DNA of 64,000 nt from Seonamhaeicola sp. GTDB lineage: Bacteria; Bacteroidota; Bacteroidia; Flavobacteriales; Flavobacteriaceae. Every line of letters begins with the position of its first letter. Position 1 is the stretch's first letter. The stretch is from positions 1 through 64,000 of the forward strand of contig NZ_JANQJQ010000011.1 of the NCBI RefSeq assembly GCF_028281565.1, written 5' to 3'. Below the pieces are notes generated by a model. The model saw only the letters and a program-made list of their open reading frames with translations. It had not been told where the DNA came from and did no database searches. Shown one piece after another: positions 1 through 8,789 of the stretch. A program made the translations under genes and the position numbers.

Positions 1-749
1 TTAAATGTAGTAACAATATCGCTTGCTTTTTCAAAACGATCAAACTTACCCACGGTTGCCTTGATGTTTCCGCTTACTTCCAGTTTTTCCGTGGGATTAT
101 TAGTACCAATACCCACTTCTCCGTCACTGGTAATGTGCATGCTGTTTTGGTGGGTACCCGAATTATTGGTAATAAATTTAAGCGCACCACCGGCGGTCCA
201 ATTTCCTAAAATAAGGTCCTTGTTATGAGCAGCATCAGAACTAAAAAGTCCAGCCCCATCTGCTCCGAAGATAGCCCGGGTATCAAAAGTGTTATTGATT
301 ACAATATAAGCACCGCCACCATTCCCATTTGATTTATTTCTTCGAAAATGTGTTATGTCAGGATAGTTTTCGGTTACCATATTTCTTATAGTCGACTGAC
401 CATTTACCTCAAGGCCTCGGGTATATACCCCCCCCAAAGCTCTCAGTTTGAAATTCATATCAATACGATTATTCGGGACAATGGAAATATCCGGTGTTTT
501 CCAACCACGATCGTGAAACACAAAATCTACGATAGGCCCAACATTTCGCCTGGACAATGCAATTTTATAAGTTTGGGTATCATTACCAAGGTAAAGATCT
601 GCAGCATTGTCACTTGCATCGCTGTTTACTACCAATATATCTTCCCTAAATTCTTTCCTTGCTTGTCCATAAAGGCTCAAGGTCATGCCCGTCACAAAAA
701 GGACCGTAAGTAGATAAGAAAAATTCACTTGTCTTTTTTTTGTTTTCAT
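1..749 (-). CDS. secreted surface/fibre-like protein, C-terminus cut by window edge
   Basis: Reading the minus strand from an ATG at 749 gives 249 codons without a stop to base 3, so the gene continues beyond the window. Residues 1-29 form a signal peptide (basic start MKTKKR, hydrophobic core, end SLYGQ). The body is rich in Gly, Asn and Asp. Near residue 220 it has the phrase VGIGTNNPTEKLEVSGNIKA, a hallmark of Bacteroidota surface or tail-fibre-like proteins that often carry a C-terminal intramolecular chaperone domain; whether this one does lies outside the window. The precise function is unknown. A DNA segment about 120-190 bases upstream resembles one upstream of the next minus-strand gene. 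Confidence 0.7.
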   Translation of the reverse strand, partial: MKTKKRQVNFSYLLTVLFVTGMTLSLYGQARKEFREDILVVNSDASDNAADLYLGNDTQTYKIALSRRNVGPIVDFVFHDRGWKTPDISIVPNNRIDMNFKLRALGGVYTRGLEVNGQSTIRNMVTENYPDITHFRRNKSNGNGGGAYIVINNTFDTRAIFGADGAGLFSSDAAHNKDLILGNWTAGGALKFITNNSGTHQNSMHITSDGEVGIGTNNPTEKLEVSGNIKATVGKFDRFEKASDIVTTF

Positions 750-867
750 AATGATGTATATTTTTAATAATTAGTTCATTTTATCCTATTAAATGTCACA
801 GCGATACCAGCTTCCAATAATTCGTTAAGCATTGATAAAAAGGCATTTCAAAATTCTTTAAAACCCT

Positions 868-938
868 GATACCAAAACGGAAGAAGCCTTGCCCAAAACA
901 GAAAAAAAACATCGCAAAACGGCAACCTTTGTTCTTGC
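868..938 (-). repeat. upstream segment shared with 3692-3763
   Basis: An ungapped comparison by eye of 868-938 with 3692-3763 gives roughly two thirds identical bases, including an exact AAAACAGAAAAAAA core and AAACGGAA. Both copies lie 120-210 bases upstream of a minus-strand gene for a secreted protein. It could be a shared regulatory region or a dispersed repeat. Confidence 0.45.
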
Positions 939-1320
939 ACTGCAGGAGTCCCTTAACTTAACAACACATTCCTGCCTTTCCCGGTAACTATTAGTACCTA
1001 ATGACCGGTTGCAGGAATAACCCGTACCCGTACCGGCACACCCCATGCCATGATGCCGCCATTGCAAATTCTAAAAATTAACCGGGGTCTCGGGTGTACT
1101 GAATTAAGGTGAGTACGATATAAAAATTATTGATTTTTAGATGGTTAGATCAAAAACACCCCTAAAGTCCGCTCAAGGGGACAATCCTGTCAAGAGGGAT
1201 TGCTCACTTGAAATTAGCGAAATCAAAGTACATCTTGGATTGAAGTTAGAAAGCGAAGCTTTTGTTACGGAGGGTGTTTAAAAACTAAACTCTTTTAATT
1301 TTCTTATAATCCCTATTTTG

Positions 1321-1515
1321 ATATGCATTTTCATCTGTTTAAATTTTATTGTTCCACACAGGCCAGACTAGCCTGCCTGCAGGCAGGCGTAATTACTCAT
1401 ATGGTTTTTACTTCAAATTAATGAATTCGTGAATCTATGATTTCGCCATTAAACATTTCGACAAGCTCAATGCAAGGCATTTTGGTGGGTATCCCGTTTG
1501 GTTATTATGGCTTAT
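1321..1515 (-). pseudogene. relic of an ECF-sigma/DUF6768 operon junction
   Basis: On the minus strand this stretch matches the region between the ECF sigma gene and the DUF6768 gene at 63125-63226. It keeps the sequence around the sigma stop (CCATAATAACCAAACGGGAT against CCATCATAACTAAACGGAAT), an exact AATGTTTAATGGCGAA, and an exact TAAAATTTAAACAGATGAAAA-type start of the second gene. Two insertions interrupt it, one of them containing the GCCTGC palindrome. Beyond the start codon the reading frame ends after a few codons. I read it as the decayed remains of a paralogous operon. Confidence 0.45.
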
Positions 1516-1721
1516 TTCTTAACTTAAAGTTATATCGAACTCAGGTTAAATGATCCCCTAAGAATACACCATGCCTTATTTTAAAATGCTGCAATATCGG
1601 TTTTGATGAACCATGGTCTATAAACCTTAGAAGTGTCATTTATGTACCATGTAGTTCCGTTCGGTAAGGCTCGCTCCAGTTTGTCTGCTCCCTCACAAAC
1701 CGTAAGGGCAATAAAAACAAC

Positions 1722-3557
1722 TTACTCTTTTAGTACTTTATATTGCTTTGTACCTCCTAAATATTGGAGCTCCAGAATATACATCCCCGCAGTCAGATTT
1801 TTATATTCATGGAGCTCTATGGTCTGTTTTCCCTTATCCAGTAAAAACTTCTCAACATATAATTGTATGCCACTTAGGTTGTATAAAACCACTTTTACCT
1901 CGGCCTTTCCGGGCATCTCTAGGGCCATGTTCAACACGTCTTTGAAAGGGTTGGGAAAAATGGCAACATCGCCATCTCCCTTAGTGGATAAATTGTCCTT
2001 CCCGGTTACCGTTTCGTCGGGAAGATTCTTTCCACAATTCTCAATACATTGAAGGTTGCAGGATGCATAAGTGTTTGGAGCAAATAGATCAACAGCCGAA
2101 CGCAAACTTAGCTCTGCCGGCAATTTAACCTTACTACAGGACGCATTGGTTAACTTTAGTACCGCAACAACCTCGAGAACCTTACCGTCATAATCCCATA
2201 AATGAGGCCACTGTTTACTACCTTTGTACTTATAGCGGGCATAGGACAGGGCAGCAATGGGAAATTCGCTGGTCCGCGCCCCATAATCAATAGGCATCCA
2301 TTGCCTTACAAAGGATGAACTTTTAAACGCAGCGTCCTTAACATGAAAGTAATCCGGCACGCCCCTGACCGTTTTATGTGAAGTACTGCGATCAATAAAC
2401 GCATAATAAAGCAGTTTGTCCCCTTTATTATGAGCTTTGGTAGCATCATAGTTGTATATCCGCAGATCTGCCTTACCTCCGGGATTTACATTACCCAAAA
2501 TACCGCCATGCGCTATGATATATCTTAAATTGTGGATGTTATCATAGAGCAGGTTTAATTTTTGTGAATAAAACTTTTTGGCTTTAGCTCCTGCCTGCAC
2601 CACCATACAATTTAAACTGGCTCCGTCCAGCTGTGTATGTTTGCCATCTGGGTCCAGGTAAGGCCGAAGCTCAAGCCAAACATCTTTTAGTTTGGTATAT
2701 GCTTGGTAAGAAGCTACTTTTCCCTGAAAACCTCCAGCCATCGAGAGTATGCCCACAACATTTCCCTGTTGATCAAATAATGGAGAACCACTACTTCCTT
2801 CGCCAACACACCCGGTAGCATAAATAGCTTCCCACATGACAACTTTTTCTTTACCAGGTATCGTAATTTCAAGATCTTTAACGTGATCAATTTTTAAAAA
2901 TTGAGGCCTTGGAATTTGAGGTCTTGGGGGCGTATAAGTATCTCCAAAGTGAATCCCGTTATCAGGGGTCACATTTTGGGAGACATCCCAGCCAGCCAAG
3001 TAAGCATCCAAGTTATCACCTGCCACTTTAAATTTAAGCAGGGCAATGTCTGTTTTCCTGGAATTATAAACAACTTCAGCCTCCACAAAATCATTAAACA
3101 ATCCACATGAACCTGGATCACTACAGTTTACTAAAAATCCAGCTTTCAAAACATTTTTTTGAAAGTCAAATGCGTCAATAATATGGCTGGCTGTTAAAAC
3201 ATACAAGGTACCGTCCTGTTGGGAATTATTGACCAATACGCCGGAACCTGTAATTTGGGTATAATTACTGGTTTTACTAAAACCTACTAGTATTACAGCA
3301 CTTTTAAGATATTCTTCCAGGTTTGCCGGGGTAATGGACTTGTACTTGGCATCATTTACTACTTTGTGCAAAAAAAGTGGGCATTCTTTTGGTAATGCTT
3401 GTGCCTGAAGTGCCATGGTACTTAATAAAAGTGATACGCATACGCCAAGTATAAAAACAAACTTCCTGCTTCTATAATGTTTAGTACTTGCAATAATATA
3501 ACTTAAAAAACTATGGCTAAGTTCGTTAAAAGGTAGTGTTGAAAAAGTTGGTTTCAT
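1722..3557 (-). CDS. T9SS-exported trypsin-like serine protease
   Basis: The 611-residue protein starts with a long basic N-region and a hydrophobic export segment (about 33-54, ending ALQAQA). A trypsin-like (S1/S46-style) domain follows: His125 in LTASH, Asp160 in KTDIALLK, and the nucleophile Ser256 in GEGSSGSPLF, a variant of GDSGGP. The last 80 residues form a T9SS type A sorting domain (FPNPF at the start, then LYNLSG and a GMYILEL strand near the end), which directs crossing of the outer membrane and surface attachment or release. The gene is monocistronic. Its substrate cannot be told from sequence. The next in-frame Met would destroy the signal peptide, so the long start is kept. Confidence 0.85.
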   Translation of the reverse strand: MKPTFSTLPFNELSHSFLSYIIASTKHYRSRKFVFILGVCVSLLLSTMALQAQALPKECPLFLHKVVNDAKYKSITPANLEEYLKSAVILVGFSKTSNYTQITGSGVLVNNSQQDGTLYVLTASHIIDAFDFQKNVLKAGFLVNCSDPGSCGLFNDFVEAEVVYNSRKTDIALLKFKVAGDNLDAYLAGWDVSQNVTPDNGIHFGDTYTPPRPQIPRPQFLKIDHVKDLEITIPGKEKVVMWEAIYATGCVGEGSSGSPLFDQQGNVVGILSMAGGFQGKVASYQAYTKLKDVWLELRPYLDPDGKHTQLDGASLNCMVVQAGAKAKKFYSQKLNLLYDNIHNLRYIIAHGGILGNVNPGGKADLRIYNYDATKAHNKGDKLLYYAFIDRSTSHKTVRGVPDYFHVKDAAFKSSSFVRQWMPIDYGARTSEFPIAALSYARYKYKGSKQWPHLWDYDGKVLEVVAVLKLTNASCSKVKLPAELSLRSAVDLFAPNTYASCNLQCIENCGKNLPDETVTGKDNLSTKGDGDVAIFPNPFKDVLNMALEMPGKAEVKVVLYNLSGIQLYVEKFLLDKGKQTIELHEYKNLTAGMYILELQYLGGTKQYKVLKE

Positions 3558-4047
3558 ATTTTTAACTTTTAATATATCTTTTTTTAATAAAAACAGTGGT
3601 TCATTCCAAAGTACCGGTTAATTTTTTATTGTGGCTATCTCCATATTCTTAAAACCACCAAATATTTCCACTCAAAATTCTGTCAAATTTTAATAATGAA
3701 ACGGAAAGAAAACTGTACAAAACAGAAAAAAAGCGTTGTAAAATGGCAAGAGCTATTCTTATCATGGGCAAACCTAACCGGCCCTTAATATGCCTGGTAT
3801 TGGTTAGCTGTATATAAATTAAAGGGGCCATAAATTAAAGACTTCATGTATGCCTTAAACAAACCATGATACCCCAATCAAAGATTGTAATTTGATAAAC
3901 TAGACAGACACATGGGTATAGGCATTTTAGCCATCCGGAAACGTTACGGACGCCTTGTTTTAAAAACCGATTAAACGGAAGTTAAACCACATGAAAATAT
4001 TAGGCTTTGAAATGCTATAAGGTTGTCCCTTCCTTTATTTCACGAAA
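3558..4047. other. gap upstream of the protease gene
   Basis: No gene is supported here. The stretch contains the second copy of the 70-bp upstream segment (3692-3763). The 60-codon minus frame at 3649-3831 lies across that repeat and its composition looks like chance. Confidence 0.55.
3692..3763 (-). repeat. upstream segment shared with 868-938
   Basis: This is the second copy of the segment described at 868-938. It sits about 135-205 bases upstream of the protease start codon, a similar distance to the other copy from its gene. Confidence 0.45.
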
Positions 4048-4494
4048 TCAGTTTTCAAGAAACCTTATGGGTAATTTTAAGTAATTTGACGGGCGTATTC
4101 CAAAATGTTTTTCAAAAAGTCGGGTAAAATGCCCTGTGCTTTTATATCCCACCTGATAAGCCACTTCAGAAACACAATTGCAACTACCCGAATCTAAAAG
4201 TTCAAAGGCCATATCAAGCCTGATTTCCCGAAAATATTGAATGGGTGATAACCCGGTTATCTTTCTAATTTTGTAACGAAGGCTGCGGTCACAAATGGCC
4301 ATTTCGTAGGCCAAATCGGTAATTTTATAATCTGTACCACTACGTATGTTTTCCTTCAGTTTTTGCTTAATTTCATTAATCCAAACCAAATCGTGTGGTG
4401 TTATACCGTCTATGTTTTTCTCATTTGGATGATGTCTGGATATGTTTTCATTTGTATTCATAATGAAAACATTGCTGCTACTTAGTTCTTCCAT
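4048..4494 (-). CDS. small AraC-family DNA-binding regulator
   Basis: At 148 residues this is little more than an AraC/XylS DNA-binding domain (about residues 38-142). Its two helix-turn-helix units are visible: YKITDLAYEMAICDRSLRYK for the first and VSEVAYQVGYKSTGHFTRLF, followed by KHFGIRPSNY, for the second. AraC regulators normally carry an extra sensing domain of 100-200 residues, and in this phylum the same HTH often ends large hybrid sensor proteins. Here residues 1-37 are polar with no recognisable fold. It may be a stand-alone regulator that responds by level or partner, or the remnant of a larger one. The nearest candidate targets are the protease gene and the sugar module. The regulatory target is inference. 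Confidence 0.75.
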   Translation of the reverse strand: MEELSSSNVFIMNTNENISRHHPNEKNIDGITPHDLVWINEIKQKLKENIRSGTDYKITDLAYEMAICDRSLRYKIRKITGLSPIQYFREIRLDMAFELLDSGSCNCVSEVAYQVGYKSTGHFTRLFEKHFGIRPSNYLKLPIRFLEN

Positions 4495-4888
4495 AATTCT
4501 TTTTTTGTCAAACTATGAGAGATTTCTAAAATATCAACAAGATGTAAAATATAACATCTATAGCAATCAGAATTTTTAGTAAAAATATATATTATTTTAC
4601 ATAATTAATAAATAAAAATGGTATACAATAAAGTAGACAAAATGCCTTATGCTTTATTTGACTATAGTAATAGTGCGCATATCAAATTGAAATTGCAATT
4701 ATGCTATTGTATTCGGAGATCAAATCTTAATAAGGCATCAAGGTAGCGAAACAAATGGTAATTGTGAGGGTAACCAAAATAGGTCTCCTTTCATTTGACA
4801 TGAAAGCGAATCTTTTGGTTTCAACAAAATAAAAAATTATTGATTTTCTTAAAATTAGTCATTCCTGATATCGCTGGGTACCTTTTTA

Positions 4889-4904
4889 TCAGGGTGGCAG
4901 GATT
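4889..4904. repeat. possible att-like copy of the tRNA-Pro 3' end
   Basis: TCAGGGTGGCAGGATT here matches TCGGGGTGGCAGGATT at 22067-22082, the discriminator, acceptor and T-stem end of tRNA-Pro, in the same orientation. Integrating elements commonly leave such a direct repeat. No integrase gene is present, and the motif partly overlaps the REP-like hairpin, so this is tentative. Confidence 0.35.
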
Positions 4905-5006
4905 ACCACCCTTTACTGATAATCCTTTAATACTAAAAGCAATCCTGAAGATTTCTACCTGTAATGGATTTTTGTTTCTAAACCTTATGACGTCGAAGTG
5001 ATGAGG

Positions 5007-5037
5007 CAGGATTACCTCCCTGCGGTCCGTAATCCTG
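5007..5037. repeat. REP-like hairpin
   Basis: CAGGATTAC pairs perfectly with GTAATCCTG across a 13-base loop (CTCCCTGCGGTCC). The same loop and stem recur at 21771-21801 and 21902-21932. It lies just beyond the stop codon of the minus-strand dehydrogenase gene and could also act as its transcript end. Confidence 0.6.
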
Positions 5038-5057
5038 TTTGATTTTGGAGAAACGCG

Positions 5058-8000
5058 TCAATAGTTCAAAACAATGCTTCCTAAATTTGTAATTTCCCCA
5101 TCTTTGGTATTTTCATTCTTAAAAACCAAAAACAAATCAATGTGCTCACCTGTAGGACTCACTTTAATCAATTGTTTTTTAAACATCTCTTCTTCACCGT
5201 AAAATTTAATTTTGCTAGACCCAATGATTTTTCCCGTAGGATTATTTTCCCTAACTTCCAATACACCTTCATAAAAAATCTCAGCTTCATAATAGGCTGA
5301 AATGGTAATACTTTTTAGCCCTTTAGCATTGACATTTTCAAAGCCTACATAACCATCGTGCACTATTGGACCTAATATTTCCAAATCGTCCATATCCCAG
5401 ATTTCAATGCCCTCACTAATATGCTCTGCGTCTTCTACTGATACTGTGGCGGGCTCAAATCTTACTTGATTACTATTGGATAATGCAGCGTTGGGCAATT
5501 TATCAATGCCTTCATCTATGTAAGAGGCCATCAAAATATAAGTGCCGTCATTTAAATTGTTCAAATGATCCTTAAACTCCAGCGTTCCAGATAAAGGGAG
5601 AAGCAATGGTTTCTTTTGCGCATCCATATCCAAAGAAAGGATATAATCTACGATCATTCCGGTTTGATCAATTTCCAATTGCGGGTGTGCAGACATTAAG
5701 GATGCTCCCCAGACCCCTGATCCGCCCTTTTGAATCCTGCTAATGAGATAGTCCCGGTCTTCTTTAGAATATTTTTTGGCTATCTCCTCATAGCTGGGAC
5801 CGTTAATTTTTTTACTAAGGGCATGACAAGCCCTGCAATCAGAACCATCCATTATTACTTTACCTTCGGGCACCGTGTTTTGCTGATGCCCTACCGAAGC
5901 GGCTATCAAATCTTCCCCTTCCGGAATGTAACTAAATGTGACCTTAACCTTATCGGCACTAATAGTTCCATCTTCCGTACTCCCATCCTGTGCGTCGCTA
6001 ACCTTTACCCTATAATCCACTTTTTTTGTGCTACCGTAAATATAATCTTCAGGTTGGATTTCTATGGCTATTTGTGGCTGATCGTTCCCTGCTAAAATTT
6101 TAGTCTTTGCCACCGAAGTATTGCCCACCGCATCGGTCACTTCCAATTGCACCTGATAGATACCCGGCTCTGAAAATGTTAAAACAGCTTCTTTTTCATG
6201 CGATTTAATTTCTGGGTCATTTAAAACGGACCACTTGTATTGCAATTTGTCACCATCATAATCTATTGAAGTGGCTCCCGAGAAATTAACCGTTAGGGGA
6301 ACCGCACCAATTTCCTTATCGGACACAATTCTGGCAACAGGTTCTAAATTACCTGATATATAAGATATTTTACTAAGGCGTGCATCTAGATTTCTTGCAT
6401 ACCATATTTGCCCATACTCCAGCATATAAAGGTTGCCATCCGAACCAAATATCATATCCATGGGATGTGAAAATTTGGTATTGGGCATAAAGGCATAGGC
6501 TTTTTCGTAATTTTGATTTTCATCCAAGGATACCACATACACCCAATCGCGCATCCATTCGTATACAAAAAGTTTATTTTCAAAAAATTCAGGGAAAACA
6601 CCCGAATCTGCATTTTGAAAATCCGATTTATGAAATACCGGGCCAGCCATAGGGTTTACCCCGCCTTCTCCAACCCATGGGAATTTTTGTGAACGCTCAT
6701 ACCCGTACCAAATCATGGATTCCTGGACTTCAGGAAGATTCTGAATACCAGAGTTGTTAGGCGAATCGTTTATAATCCCATTTGGATCAAATTTGTTAAG
6801 ATATCCCTGCTTGGCAAAATCATAATCGTTATAGGCCTGATTGTTTCCGCGTGTATAGGGCCAGCCCCAAAAACCTGCCTTTCTCGCTTGATTGAACTCC
6901 CCCATCCCCTTTGGGCCCCTAGTGGGATCATCTTCGCCGGCATCCGGTCCAATATCGCCCCAGTATAGATATCCGGTCTGAGCGTCTAAGGAGAACCTAA
7001 AAGGGTTTCTACACCCCATTATATAAATCTCAGGCCGTGTTCTTGGCGTTCCAGGCGGAAAAAGATTGCCCTCAGGAATGGAATAAGTACCATCATCTTC
7101 CGGTTTTATCCGAAGTATTTTTCCTCTGAGGTCATTCGTATTTGCCGCAGATTTTTGAGCATCCCATAATGCCCTACCGGTACGTTCATCAATGGGTGCG
7201 TATCCATCAGACTCAAACGGGTTCGTATTATCTCCTGTAGCAATATAGAGGTTCCCTTGGCGATCAAAATCCAGAGAGCCTCCGCTATGACAGCATTCGC
7301 GGATGGTTGGTATTTCAAGTAGTATTTTTTCGGAAGCCAAATCCAAAATTCCCGCTTTCAAGCTAAACCTGGAAATATGCTGCTTACTTTGGTCTCCCAA
7401 GGGAGAATAGAATAAGTATATCCAATTATTGGAGTCATAATCTGGATCAAGGGCCAATCCCAACAACCCATCCTCATGGCCCGCAAATACCGGTAGTTCT
7501 CCAATTATTTTTGTAGTCTCTGATTGGAAATCGAATAATTTTAAAATCCCCTTTCTTTCAATGAACAAAATTCCCTTACCAGGAATTTCTGCCATTTCCA
7601 TGGGTTCATCCAGATTAAAGTCCAGAACCTTCTTAACGAATCTATTCTCTGAAGGTACGCTTTCAGATTTGGCCAACCTATAGTCAAGTTTACCATTACT
7701 CATGGCGTATTGTAAACCAGCCAATACATGCTTTAAAAAGCGATCATCTTTAAAAGTTTCTTCTGTGTGGCCCATTGCCGTATAAAATGACCTCCCGCCA
7801 TCGTAATCATGGAACCAGGATATGGGGTGGTAGGCCCCATTTTCTCCCCCTTCATAAGAACTTTCATCAATTTCAATCAAAACGTTGATGTCCTTGTTGA
7901 TATTTCTAAAATTATACCATTCATCTTCCCTGGACCAGGGATTATCCAAATGGGCTGTAGCAGGATGACTTTGATCCACAATCGGAAGTTTTGCCATTTG

Positions 8001-8417
8001 AATCTCAGGGTGATTCTTAAATTGGGCACCAACCAATTTCGTAAACCACGGCCAATCATGTTCTGTATCTGTAGCTGCATGAATACCAACAAACCCACCG
8101 CCTGCTTGAATATAGCGTTCAAAATCAGCCTGTTGTACATCATCTAATACATCTCCTGAAGTATTTAAAAACACGACAACATCGTATGTCTTCAAGGAAT
8201 CTTCAATGATAACGGCGGCATCTTCGGAAGTAACCACTTTGAAACCATTTTCCAGTCCCATCTTATGTATGGCAGCTATGCCAGCTTCAATAGATCCATG
8301 TCTAAAACCTGCCGTTTTACTAAAGACTAATACTTTCTTTTGATTGGTATCACATGAACACATGATAACACCTATACAAAAAACCAAAACATACTTTAAA
8401 TTATCCAATATCCTCAT
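5058..8417 (-). CDS. multidomain lipoprotein: ThuA, PQQ-type sugar dehydrogenase, PKD, cytochrome c
   Basis: This 1119-residue protein has a lipoprotein signal (probable lipidated Cys22 in MCSCD). Domains in order: ThuA-like glutamine-amidotransferase fold (about 28-237; VFSKTAGFRH, GFVGIHAATD); sorbosone/glucose dehydrogenase-type six-bladed propeller (about 255-685; AGHEDGLLGLALDPDY, GCRNPFRFSLD, GSDGNLYMLEYG); PKD domain (about 692-780); a class I cytochrome c with CRACH at 861-865; and a C-terminal beta domain resembling carbohydrate-binding modules (about 985-1119). Family knowledge predicts sugar oxidation with PQQ and electron transfer to haem. It lies alone on the minus strand, divergent from araB. 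PQQ dependence is assumed from family. Confidence 0.85.
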   Translation of the reverse strand: MRILDNLKYVLVFCIGVIMCSCDTNQKKVLVFSKTAGFRHGSIEAGIAAIHKMGLENGFKVVTSEDAAVIIEDSLKTYDVVVFLNTSGDVLDDVQQADFERYIQAGGGFVGIHAATDTEHDWPWFTKLVGAQFKNHPEIQMAKLPIVDQSHPATAHLDNPWSREDEWYNFRNINKDINVLIEIDESSYEGGENGAYHPISWFHDYDGGRSFYTAMGHTEETFKDDRFLKHVLAGLQYAMSNGKLDYRLAKSESVPSENRFVKKVLDFNLDEPMEMAEIPGKGILFIERKGILKLFDFQSETTKIIGELPVFAGHEDGLLGLALDPDYDSNNWIYLFYSPLGDQSKQHISRFSLKAGILDLASEKILLEIPTIRECCHSGGSLDFDRQGNLYIATGDNTNPFESDGYAPIDERTGRALWDAQKSAANTNDLRGKILRIKPEDDGTYSIPEGNLFPPGTPRTRPEIYIMGCRNPFRFSLDAQTGYLYWGDIGPDAGEDDPTRGPKGMGEFNQARKAGFWGWPYTRGNNQAYNDYDFAKQGYLNKFDPNGIINDSPNNSGIQNLPEVQESMIWYGYERSQKFPWVGEGGVNPMAGPVFHKSDFQNADSGVFPEFFENKLFVYEWMRDWVYVVSLDENQNYEKAYAFMPNTKFSHPMDMIFGSDGNLYMLEYGQIWYARNLDARLSKISYISGNLEPVARIVSDKEIGAVPLTVNFSGATSIDYDGDKLQYKWSVLNDPEIKSHEKEAVLTFSEPGIYQVQLEVTDAVGNTSVAKTKILAGNDQPQIAIEIQPEDYIYGSTKKVDYRVKVSDAQDGSTEDGTISADKVKVTFSYIPEGEDLIAASVGHQQNTVPEGKVIMDGSDCRACHALSKKINGPSYEEIAKKYSKEDRDYLISRIQKGGSGVWGASLMSAHPQLEIDQTGMIVDYILSLDMDAQKKPLLLPLSGTLEFKDHLNNLNDGTYILMASYIDEGIDKLPNAALSNSNQVRFEPATVSVEDAEHISEGIEIWDMDDLEILGPIVHDGYVGFENVNAKGLKSITISAYYEAEIFYEGVLEVRENNPTGKIIGSSKIKFYGEEEMFKKQLIKVSPTGEHIDLFLVFKNENTKDGEITNLGSIVLNY

Positions 8418-8789
8418 ATACGTATTTCTTTTAATAGCTTTCTTTTTTATTAGTTTAATAAAATTACAGCCTTTGCTTATCCAAAGGTTTAAGCAATATT
8501 AAGACTGAAGGAATCTGCTTTGATGCTCTTGAGGATTCATTCGTATTAAACAGTAATCCACACTTCATCGCTTTATTGCCACCTTAACAACAGCCTTGAT
8601 GCCAATTTGCCATGCACAAATCCCGGCCTTCTTTTTGAGAATGTAATTACCAAAATAATAGATTTATCAACCTTTTATAGGGGCCTTCCATGCTTACAAT
8701 AATCCTTAAATGAACAAAGATAAATATCTTTTGCAACTTTCTTACTAAATATTAGAAACTAATGATTAAATGTTATAACTTTGACTTCT
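8418..8789. promoter_or_regulatory. divergent control region between the dehydrogenase lipoprotein and araB
   Basis: This 372-bp gap separates two divergent transcripts of the sugar module. Visible elements are an ATACGTAT palindrome at about 8419-8426, an inverted repeat CCTTTG...CAAAGG at about 8471-8488, and on the minus strand TATCTTTG (complement of CAAAGATA near 8717-8724), which fits the Bacteroidota -7 consensus. No regulator gene sits in the module, so which protein binds here is unknown. Confidence 0.4.

Larger units (their letters stand above)
750..1721. other. gene-poor gap with repeats and an operon relic
   Basis: I see no convincing gene in this stretch. It holds a 70-bp segment (868-938) repeated upstream of the protease gene, a weak hairpin CAATCC...GGATTG at 1182-1202, an 18-bp palindrome made of GCCTGCCTGC and its complement near 1371-1388, and a relic of a sigma-factor operon junction (1321-1515). 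The 69-codon frame at 858-1067 has no recognisable protein character. Confidence 0.6.
4495..5057. other. gap with REP-like hairpins, left border of sugar module
   Basis: No coding frame is credible here. The stretch holds two hairpins of the CAGGATTA...TAATCCTG kind (4898-4927 and 5007-5037) and a 16-bp segment (4889-4904) matching the 3' end of tRNA-Pro at 22067-22082 in 15 of 16 positions. Confidence 0.6.

Noticed and set aside
348-713. 121-codon plus-strand frame
   Set aside because: It is antisense to the secreted fibre-like protein, which has a signal peptide and a recognisable GIGT motif; the plus frame has neither.
858-1067. 69-codon minus-strand frame in the left gap
   Set aside because: It has odd Cys/Gly-rich composition, no family resemblance, and lies over the repeated upstream segment.
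3649-3831. 60-codon minus-strand frame upstream of the protease
   Set aside because: It overlaps the second copy of the repeated segment. Similarity to the 858-1067 frame is due to that DNA repeat, and the rest of the two frames does not match.
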